Made by a program: the position numbers and the translations under genes. This document shows, piece by piece, positions 1-5,077 of a stretch of DNA of 6,833 nucleotides; position 1 is the stretch's first letter; every line of letters starts with the position of its first letter. The notes beneath the pieces were generated by a model that saw only the letters and a program-made list of their open reading frames with translations, searched no databases and was not told the origin of the DNA. Source of the stretch: an uncultured Collinsella sp. (GTDB lineage: Bacteria; Actinomycetota; Coriobacteriia; Coriobacteriales; Coriobacteriaceae); assembly GCA_900547805.1 (NCBI GenBank), contig URIE01000090.1, positions 1 to 6,833 of the forward strand. Direction: 5' to 3'.

Positions 1-60
1 CACTTGTCCAGTACTTTTAAGTGTACCAAACGAGGGGCCGCAACTCATGCCGAGACAAAA

Positions 61-91
61 TGATCCGTTTTCCTCCGTCGCATGCGGATCA
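61..91 (-). repeat. 7-bp inverted repeat just beyond the gdhA terminator
   Basis: TGATCCG (61-67) and CGGATCA (85-91) form an inverted repeat around a 17-base spacer. On the minus strand the second arm is followed by TTTTG, so it could be a weak back-up terminator behind the main one, or a protein-binding dyad. The rest of positions 1-60 holds no credible gene; it contains only a small AT-rich imperfect dyad around ACTTTTAAGT (14-23). Confidence 0.35.
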
Positions 92-125
92 AAAAAGGCT
101 CCCAGCCAAGATGACTGGGAGCCTT
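91..125 (-). terminator. Rho-independent terminator of gdhA
   Basis: Read on the minus strand, an 11-bp perfect stem AAGGCTCCCAG / CTGGGAGCCTT with a 9-base loop is followed directly by a run of T. It begins about 25 bases after the gdhA stop codon. This is a textbook intrinsic terminator. There is no T-run on the plus-strand side, so it acts on minus-strand transcripts. Confidence 0.93.
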
Positions 126-150
126 CTACGATGCTATGTCGAGCGAAGAT

Positions 151-1506
151 TTAGCACACGCCCTGGGCGAGCATGGCGTCGGCGACCTTGAGGAAGCCGG
201 CGATGTTGGCGCCCATGACAAAGTTGCCCTCCTGGCCGTACTCCTTGGCGGTGTCGTCCACGTTGTGGAACATGCCGCGCATGAGCTGCTCGAGCTTGCC
301 ATCGACCTCTTCGAAGGTCCAGGACAGGTGCTCGGCGTTCTGGCTCATCTCCAGGCCGGACACGAGCACGCCGCCGGCGTTGGCAGCCTTACCGGGCATA
401 AAGGCGACGCCGTTCTCCTGGAAGTAAGTCGTGGCCTCGATGGTCGTGGGCATGTTCGCGCCCTCGCCGACCACCTTGCAGCCGTTGGCGACGAGCGCCT
501 GGGCGTCCTCGAGCAGCAGCGTGTTCTCGCGAGCACAGGGCAGCGCGATGTCGCAGGGCAGCTGCCACACGCCGCGGCCGTCGCCCTCGTGCCACACGGC
601 GTTGGGCTTCTCGTCAACGTACATGGCGAGCGTAACGCCCTTGTCGTGGCCGGAGCGCTTCTTGTTGTAGACGTGCTCGAGCACGGTGTAGTCGATGCCG
701 TCGGGATCCTCGACCCAGCCGTGGGTGTCGGAGCAGGCGAGCACCTTGCCGCCGAGCTGGGCGACCTTCTGGACCGCGTAGATGGCGACGTTACCGGAGC
801 CGTGAACGACGACGTTCTTGCCCTCGAAGGAGTCGCCGCGGCTCTTGAGGTACTCGTCCACAAAGTAGGCCAGGCCGTAGCCGGTGGCCTCGGTACGGGC
901 GAGCGAGCCGCCAAAGGAGAGGCCCTTGCCGGTGAGGACGCCGGTCCACTCGTTGGTCAGGCGCTTATACTGACCGAACAGGTAGGCAACCTCGCGGCCG
1001 CCAACGCCCAGGTCGCCGGCGGGAACGTCGGTGTTGGGGCCGATGTGGCGATAGAGCTCGGTCATGAAGGACTGGCAGAAGTGCATGATCTCGTTGTTGG
1101 ACTTGCCCTTAGGGTCAAAGTCGGAGCCGCCCTTGCCGCCGCCCATGGGAAGAGTGGTCAGGCTGTTCTTGAGGATCTGCTCCAGGCCCAGGAACTTGAG
1201 CATACCCAGGGTGACCGTCGGGTTAAAACGCAGGCCGCCCTTGTAGGGTCCAATGGCAGAGTTGAACTCGACGCGGTAGCCGCGGTTGACCTGAACCTTG
1301 CCCTGGTCGTCGACCCAGGGAACACGGAACATGACGATACGCTCGGGCTCGACGAGGCGCTCCAGCAGGGCGGCCTCCTCGTACTCGGGGTGGGCGTCGA
1401 GCGCCGGCTGGATGGTGCCGAGGATCTCGGTCGCGGCCTGGATGAACTCAGGCTGCTCGGGATAGCGGGCCTTGAGCTCTTCGAGAACTTTCTGCGTGTA
1501 GCTCAT
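151..1506 (-). CDS. gdhA: NADP-type glutamate dehydrogenase (GdhA)
   Basis: This 451-residue protein catalyses reversible reductive amination of 2-oxoglutarate with ammonium to give L-glutamate in the cytoplasm. The length matches the hexameric bacterial GDH of about 450 residues. Substrate-domain motifs are present in order: GPYKGGLRF (87-94), LKNSLTTLPMGGGKGGSDFDP with the predicted catalytic Lys at 125, TDVPAGDLGVGGRE (159-171) with the conserved Asp at 165, and LTGKG...GS..RTEATGYG (191-211). A Rossmann segment VVVHGSGNVA follows at 232-241, and the ACSDTHG stretch after it resembles NADP-specific E. coli GdhA (ASDSSG). The ATG at 1506 is supported by a GGAGG Shine-Dalgarno four bases upstream. 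It has its own terminator and a 257-base upstream gap, so it is probably monocistronic. Cofactor specificity is inferred by similarity. Confidence 0.97.
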   Translation of the reverse strand: MSYTQKVLEELKARYPEQPEFIQAATEILGTIQPALDAHPEYEEAALLERLVEPERIVMFRVPWVDDQGKVQVNRGYRVEFNSAIGPYKGGLRFNPTVTLGMLKFLGLEQILKNSLTTLPMGGGKGGSDFDPKGKSNNEIMHFCQSFMTELYRHIGPNTDVPAGDLGVGGREVAYLFGQYKRLTNEWTGVLTGKGLSFGGSLARTEATGYGLAYFVDEYLKSRGDSFEGKNVVVHGSGNVAIYAVQKVAQLGGKVLACSDTHGWVEDPDGIDYTVLEHVYNKKRSGHDKGVTLAMYVDEKPNAVWHEGDGRGVWQLPCDIALPCARENTLLLEDAQALVANGCKVVGEGANMPTTIEATTYFQENGVAFMPGKAANAGGVLVSGLEMSQNAEHLSWTFEEVDGKLEQLMRGMFHNVDDTAKEYGQEGNFVMGANIAGFLKVADAMLAQGVC

Positions 1507-1510
1507 GCTT

Positions 1511-1515
1511 CCTCC
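1511..1515 (-). promoter_or_regulatory. Strong Shine-Dalgarno of gdhA
   Basis: GGAGG on the minus strand is separated by AAGC from the ATG at 1506-1504. It fixes the gdhA start and suggests efficient translation. Confidence 0.85.
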
Positions 1516-1541
1516 AATGATGGGAAACGAAAAATGTCGGT

Positions 1542-1562
1542 CGCGGCACCCTATGCGCCGCG
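1542..1562 (-). promoter_or_regulatory. GC-rich dyad in the gdhA leader
   Basis: CGCGGC and GCCGCG flank a 9-base loop, 36 bases upstream of the gdhA start. On the minus strand ACATTTTTCG follows a few bases after the second arm, but the T-run is not adjacent to the stem, so this is not a canonical terminator. It could be a leader hairpin or an operator. The AT-rich stretch just upstream (TATTAT and GATAAA on the minus strand, about 1568-1586) is the likeliest -10 area, but I found no good matching -35 box. Confidence 0.3.
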
Positions 1563-1603
1563 AACTTTATCGAGTATGGATAATATCGCACTGTTGCAGC
1601 AAA

Positions 1604-1706
1604 GTTTCGCATAAGCTGACGAGCAGATGTTTCGTTTTGATTACGATGCAGGTAGAAGCGTTTTTGAGTGCCTGACGAACAAATCGCGTGTTTCGAAGCT
1701 GTTTCG
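1604..1706. repeat. Four GTTTCG hexamers upstream of gdhA
   Basis: On the plus strand GTTTCG occurs at 1604-1609, 1629-1634, 1690-1695 and 1701-1706. On the minus strand, the direction of gdhA, these read CGAAAC. The last two sit 11 bases apart, about one helical turn. This could be a set of regulator-binding half-sites for gdhA; no regulator is identified. Confidence 0.3.
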
Positions 1707-1720
1707 TCCACGTGTTCCAA

Positions 1721-1755
1721 ACCACCACATTGGGGACAGGCACCTTTGTGGTGGT
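1721..1755. repeat. Inverted repeat with a GGGGACAGGCACC core
   Basis: A 9-bp perfect inverted repeat, ACCACCACA (1721-1729) and TGTGGTGGT (1747-1755), encloses TTGGGGACAGGCACCTT. It lies 9 bases after the stop codon of the DUF3343 gene. From memory, the GGTGCCTGTCCCC phrase (its complement) recurs in dispersed intergenic repeats of many bacteria, some linked to REP-associated tyrosine transposases; that link is not tested here. The hairpin could also slow or end transcription of the DUF3343 gene, although on the minus strand only TTT follows the stem. No transposase gene is nearby. Confidence 0.55.
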
Positions 1756-1763
1756 GTTGGTGG

Positions 1764-2159
1764 TTAGAGGACGAGTTGATGGTAGTCGGCAGGGGTTATG
1801 CGGCCCTCGGTGGCAGCGCGGAAGGCGGCGAGCGCATCGCCCGAGAACGGCATGGCCCAGCACAGCCCGCAGCCGGCGGTAATGGAGCCGGGCAAAGGCA
1901 TAATGCGCCCGGGCACGCCGGCATCCAGGCACAGCTGCTCGCATTCCATCACATCGAAGGTGCTATCGAACGAAACGATGATCTTGCGTTCGTGATCAGG
2001 GGCATCGCCAAACGAAGCCTCGCGGTGCGACTCGCGATACGCAGCCGCCGCTGCCTCTTCCTCGGCCGTATGTCCACAGCCGCCACAGCCGCAGGTGCAA
2101 GGCTCGGACCCATCGCAAGTGCAAGGTTCCCCGGTATCGGGGCAAATATCATGTGACAC
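1764..2159 (-). CDS. DUF3343 protein with Cys-rich N-terminus, putative Se/S carrier
   Basis: This 131-residue cytoplasmic protein has two parts. The C-terminal part (about 57-125) matches my recollection of DUF3343: IIVSFDSTFDVMECEQLC, then GVPGRIMPLPGSITAGCGLCWAMP, with the conserved Cys-Gly at 97-98 and another Cys at 100. DUF3343 proteins are described as putative selenium or sulfur carriers, and the position beside Sec genes fits. The N-terminal part (1-30) holds seven Cys (6, 13, 15, 21, 23, 25, 28) and a doubled EPCTC motif, followed by an acidic, Ala-rich linker. It could bind metal or a chalcogen, which is inference. The start is GTG, chosen because GGGAG lies 5 bases upstream. The gene begins 29 bases after the mobA stop, so co-transcription is likely. 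The exact role is unknown. Confidence 0.82.
   Translation of the reverse strand: MSHDICPDTGEPCTCDGSEPCTCGCGGCGHTAEEEAAAAAYRESHREASFGDAPDHERKIIVSFDSTFDVMECEQLCLDAGVPGRIMPLPGSITAGCGLCWAMPFSGDALAAFRAATEGRITPADYHQLVL
2091..2129 (-). repeat. Internal 24-base-period repeat encoding the doubled EPCTC motif
   Basis: GCAGGTGCAAGGCTC (2091-2105) and GCAAGTGCAAGGTTC (2115-2129) on the plus strand agree at 13 of 15 bases and are offset by 24 bases, or eight codons. They encode the two EPCTC copies of the DUF3343 protein and suggest an in-frame tandem duplication. Both differences are silent for this motif. Confidence 0.7.
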
Positions 2160-2164
2160 GGCAT

Positions 2165-2169
2165 CTCCC
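2165..2169 (-). promoter_or_regulatory. Shine-Dalgarno deciding the GTG start of the DUF3343 gene
   Basis: GGGAG on the minus strand lies 5 bases before the GTG at 2159-2157. No in-frame ATG is available before the Cys-rich segment, so this site supports the GTG start. Confidence 0.7.
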
Positions 2170-2188
2170 GTCTTTGATGTGTGCAGAT

Positions 2189-2821
2189 CTAGGCGAGCAG
2201 CTCGGCCGCCGCAAACTCCTCGGGCGTATTGACGTTTTCGAAGCAGAGCGTCGAGCCTGCGACCGCGACAATCTGAGACTCGTCCAAATACCCGGCGTTC
2301 ACCCGGTCGATCAGGCAGCGGATTCGCTGACGGTCACCGGCGAGCAGCTCTTGGGCAACCGGCGCACACGCGTCACGGCGCCAGACGGCACAAAGCGGCT
2401 CAATCCCCCGCTCCTCGCGCGGCACGCACACGTCGAGCGCCTCGGCCTCAACACGATCGGCAAGCGCGCCGATGAGTTCCGGCGAGACAAACGGCATATC
2501 GCAGGCGACGATCGCCGCGAGCGGCAATCGGACGGCGGCCAACGAGCTCGCGATGCCGCGCATGGCACCGGCGGGACCGTCGACGTCCATCACCACGCGG
2601 GGGCGCAGGCCATCAAACATAAGCTCCTCAAGGTAGGTAAGCTCGCCAGGGCGCGACGTCGTCACGACCAGCTCGCCGGCAACCTGAGCCAGGCGGCACA
2701 GTACGCGTTCGATCAAGGGCTCGCCGCAAAACAACATCCGTGCCTTGTCACGGCCCATGCGCGACGACAACCCGCCTGCCTGGACGACACAAGAAAGATC
2801 GGCCCGTCTTACGGTAGTCAT
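2189..2821 (-). CDS. mobA: MobA-like molybdenum cofactor guanylyltransferase
   Basis: This 210-residue protein belongs to the MobA-like NTP transferase family, which joins GMP from GTP to molybdopterin to form the guanine dinucleotide cofactor of DMSO-reductase-family enzymes such as formate dehydrogenases. The N-terminal nucleotide-binding signature reads QAGGLSSRMGRDKA (14-27), with Gln where Leu is usual. The metal-site motif ACDMPFVS (106-113) carries the key Asp at 108. EPLCAVWRR (141-149) is closer to MobA than to the cytidylyltransferase MocA. The frame stays open upstream as far as 3055, but that extension runs through a terminator and the tRNA-Sec gene, so it is not coding. I chose the ATG at 2821, preceded by GGGGGTGG 8 bases away; an ATG at 2839 (6 more residues) is the alternative. 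A MocA-type specificity is not excluded. Confidence 0.88.
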   Translation of the reverse strand: MTTVRRADLSCVVQAGGLSSRMGRDKARMLFCGEPLIERVLCRLAQVAGELVVTTSRPGELTYLEELMFDGLRPRVVMDVDGPAGAMRGIASSLAAVRLPLAAIVACDMPFVSPELIGALADRVEAEALDVCVPREERGIEPLCAVWRRDACAPVAQELLAGDRQRIRCLIDRVNAGYLDESQIVAVAGSTLCFENVNTPEEFAAAELLA

Positions 2822-2912
2822 ACGGCAAACCACCCCCATCGGAATGCTCAAAACCCGGCACACGAAGCCAAATACCGTCGCCGACAAAGCGGGCGGCACG
2901 GCAAACCCATGC

Positions 2913-2967
2913 AAAAACAAAACAGCGCCTTTGCGGCACGCAGCAAGACCGCGAGCACAAAAGCGCT
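2913..2967 (-). terminator. Rho-independent terminator of tRNA-Sec
   Basis: On the minus strand AGCGCTTTTG pairs with CAAAGGCGCT (10 bp with one G-U), with an inner GCGG / CCGC extension, followed by GTTTTGTTTTT. It starts 9 bases after the encoded CCA of the tRNA. It should end the tRNA transcript and separates it from mobA. Confidence 0.85.
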
Positions 2968-2976
2968 GGTAGCGTA

Positions 2977-3073
2977 TGGCGGGAACGTATGTGAATCGAA
3001 CACATCCAAGACGTTTTGCACGCCTCGCAACGGTTTTGAGGACCGCGGAGCCCACCGGAGCCCATCCGTTCCC
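2977..3073 (-). tRNA. selC: tRNA-Sec (anticodon UCA)
   Basis: This 97-base gene encodes the selenocysteine tRNA that is charged with Ser, converted by SelA and delivered by SelB. Minus-strand reading, tRNA position = 3074 minus coordinate: acceptor GGGAACG(G) 1-8 pairs with (A)CGTTCCC 86-93; D stem GGGCTC 11-16 with GGGCTC 21-26 (6 bp including G-U pairs) around a 4-base loop CGGT; anticodon stem 28-32 / 40-44 with loop CCTCAAA and anticodon TCA at 3039-3037; long variable arm of 8 bp (47-54 / 60-67) with a 5-base loop; T stem ATGTG / CACAT with loop TTCGATT; then G and an encoded CCA. The 6-bp D stem with tiny loop, long variable arm and 13-position acceptor/T stack are hallmarks of bacterial tRNA-Sec. 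Oddities: C at standard position 33 instead of U, and a G-A pair at the eighth acceptor position. The selB gene ends 36 bases upstream. Confidence 0.96.
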
Positions 3074-3085
3074 AAGTGCGGCGGT

Positions 3086-3094
3086 ATTTTACCA
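3086..3094 (-). promoter_or_regulatory. Candidate extended -10 promoter of tRNA-Sec
   Basis: In the 36-base gap between selB and the tRNA, the minus strand reads TGGTAAAAT, a good extended -10 (TGn plus a 5/6 match to TATAAT). It would start transcription around 3079, some 6 bases before the mature tRNA 5' end. No convincing -35 box is visible, which extended -10 promoters can tolerate. The tRNA may instead, or also, be made by read-through from selAB. Confidence 0.5.
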
Positions 3095-3109
3095 AACCGA
3101 GCAGCCAAT

Positions 3110-5077
3110 CTAGCGCAGGGAGCGCAGGCCGCCGGCATCCTTGTCGAGCACCGTAAAGCGCACGGCATCTAGGTGCTCCAAGATGCTGATGGCGCGTTTG
3201 CGCGACACACCCAGGGCCTCGCGCAGCACGCTCGTGGTGGCAGCGCCGCCGGCTGCCTCTATGGCGGCGGCGACAAGCTCACGCGCATGGGCCTCGGCGG
3301 CAGCAGACAGGGCAACGTCGCGCTCGACCTTAACGATTGCGCGGTTGAGCGAAAGCTCGCGCAGGGCACGCGTCATGGTGTCGCGACCGAGCTGGAGCTG
3401 TTCGCCCACCTCGGGAAGCGCCGGTGCATCCAGGCCAGCCTCGTCAAGCAGCGCGACGATGCGCTCGCAAGCCTCTCGCACCACGCGTGCCGCCGCGGCG
3501 GCCGAATGCGGATCGAATACCTCGGCGCCCTCGGCGGCGCACACGCCACGGGAGCAGCCCTCGGCAATCAGAGCCGCGGCAACGCCTTCATCAACGGCAG
3601 GCCACGCAGCATGGGCAACGGCGCCGGGCGTAAAGCCCGTCTCCTTGGGGGCCGTCGTGTGCATGGCGGTCAGGGTCGCCGTCAGCACGTCCATGGCGGC
3701 ATCGAGCACGGCGGCATTCGCATACAGCGCATCGCCCGAGCCGGCAAGCTCGCACACAGTACCTCGCGCCACCAACTCGTTCAGCGCGGCATAGGCCTCA
3801 CCGGAAACAAGATCTAGCGCTGCGGCAACGTCGGCGACCACAACCGGCAACGTCTGCAGCGCCAGCCACGCGTCTACACCAGTGACGGCATCGCCGGCCT
3901 CAAGCGCTGCAAGCAGCGTACGCTCCCCCGCCGAAAGCTCACGCGAGCGACGGCAGCGCGAAAGCAGCACACGCCCGCCGCCAATGAGCATAACGGGCGA
4001 ATATGAGAGCACCACGGCATGGTCTCCGGCTCGCAGCGGCAGCGAGTTATCCAAGCGCACCTGAACAATACGGGTCTCGCCCACCGCCATGGGGGCCTCG
4101 CCCTCCATGAACATGATGCGACCGACGACCTCGGCTGTACCCGCCATCACGTGCACACGCGCACCCGACTCGAGCACACGCGGCTTGGCGCCCTCGCGGC
4201 CCAGGTAGGTCAATGTCATCATAAAGCGCAGCGTCTGGCCAAAACGGCCTTCCACACCGAGCATCTCGCCGCGATCGAGCGAAGCGGCACCGTCGCCCAC
4301 CAGGTTGAGTGCCACGCGCTGACCGGGCAACGCCCGCTGCGTGTCACCATGAACCTGAATCCCACGCACACGGCAGACCGTACGCGACGGCAGCGCGACC
4401 AGCTCATCGCCCACCGCAACCGGCGCGTCGTGCAGCGTACCCGTCACGACGGTGCCGGCACCCTTGATCGTAAAGCAGCGATCGATCGGCAGGCGCGGCG
4501 CAGCGTCGGTTCGCTCGGCGCGATCGCGACAGGCAGCCCAACAGGCGTCCACGCACTCGTCGAGCGCTGCCAGCAGCGCATCAATCCCCTCGCCCGTCTT
4601 GGACGACATGGGGACGATCGGCGCGCCCGCAAACACGGTGCCCGACAAAAAGTCATCAACATCGAGCTCGGCCAGCTCGATCATTTCGTTATCAGCCAGG
4701 TCGCACATCGTCAGCGCCACCACCATATGCGTGACGCCCAACAGCTCCAGCACATGTACGTGCTCGCGGGTCTGCGGCATCACACCCTCGACGGCCGAAA
4801 CCACCAGCACGGCTACATCGATGCCCGTGGCGCCCTGCACCATGGCGCGCAGGTAGTGCGCATGTCCCGGCACATCGACCAGGCCCACGATCTTGCCGCT
4901 CGGCAACGCCAGCTCGCCAAAGCCGAGCTCAACGGTCATACCGCGACGGCGCTCGACCTCCAAGCGGTCGGGATTCTTGCCGGTCAACGCCTCGATCAGC
5001 GCCGACTTACCGTGGTCGACGTGGCCCGCCGTTCCAACGATAACAGGGCATTCCGCCAACGCTTCGACCCCATTCAT
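3110..5077 (-). CDS. selB: Selenocysteine-specific elongation factor SelB
   Basis: This 655-residue GTPase binds Sec-tRNA-Sec and the SECIS hairpin in selenoprotein mRNA and delivers selenocysteine to the ribosome at UGA. The EF-Tu-like G domain shows G1 GTAGHVDHGKS (15-25), G2 RGMTVELGF (45-53), G3 DVPGH (68-72), G4 TMCD (123-126) and G5 SSK (158-160). Domain 2 begins with RLPIDRCFTIKGAGTVVTGTL (195-215), typical of SelB. The C-terminal third contains winged-helix repeats, and the last one carries SRKRAISILEHLD (625-637), the mRNA-binding end. The length is slightly above E. coli SelB (614). I chose the ATG at 5077, which overlaps the selA stop as ATGA and implies translational coupling; a GTG at 5101 would add 8 residues inside selA. 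Oddity: the G4 motif lacks the usual Lys of (N/T)KxD. Confidence 0.96.
   Translation of the reverse strand: MNGVEALAECPVIVGTAGHVDHGKSALIEALTGKNPDRLEVERRRGMTVELGFGELALPSGKIVGLVDVPGHAHYLRAMVQGATGIDVAVLVVSAVEGVMPQTREHVHVLELLGVTHMVVALTMCDLADNEMIELAELDVDDFLSGTVFAGAPIVPMSSKTGEGIDALLAALDECVDACWAACRDRAERTDAAPRLPIDRCFTIKGAGTVVTGTLHDAPVAVGDELVALPSRTVCRVRGIQVHGDTQRALPGQRVALNLVGDGAASLDRGEMLGVEGRFGQTLRFMMTLTYLGREGAKPRVLESGARVHVMAGTAEVVGRIMFMEGEAPMAVGETRIVQVRLDNSLPLRAGDHAVVLSYSPVMLIGGGRVLLSRCRRSRELSAGERTLLAALEAGDAVTGVDAWLALQTLPVVVADVAAALDLVSGEAYAALNELVARGTVCELAGSGDALYANAAVLDAAMDVLTATLTAMHTTAPKETGFTPGAVAHAAWPAVDEGVAAALIAEGCSRGVCAAEGAEVFDPHSAAAAARVVREACERIVALLDEAGLDAPALPEVGEQLQLGRDTMTRALRELSLNRAIVKVERDVALSAAAEAHARELVAAAIEAAGGAATTSVLREALGVSRKRAISILEHLDAVRFTVLDKDAGGLRSLR

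Noticed and set aside
136..1614. A 492-codon plus-strand open frame opposite gdhA
   Set aside because: It mirrors the GC-rich codon pattern of gdhA on the other strand, is rich in low-complexity Ala, Val, Gly, Leu and His, has no recognisable domain, and the minus-strand protein is an unmistakable GDH.
1507..1763. Riboswitch or small RNA upstream of gdhA
   Set aside because: I could not assemble a known riboswitch core here; only the simple dyad and the repeated hexamers are visible.
2822..3055. N-terminal extension of MobA up to 3055
   Set aside because: The extension reads through the tRNA-Sec terminator and into the tRNA itself, and MobA proteins normally begin a few residues before the AGG signature.
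2153..3172. A 339-codon plus-strand open frame across mobA, the terminator and tRNA-Sec
   Set aside because: It crosses the tRNA gene and an intrinsic terminator, lies opposite mobA and shows no family resemblance.
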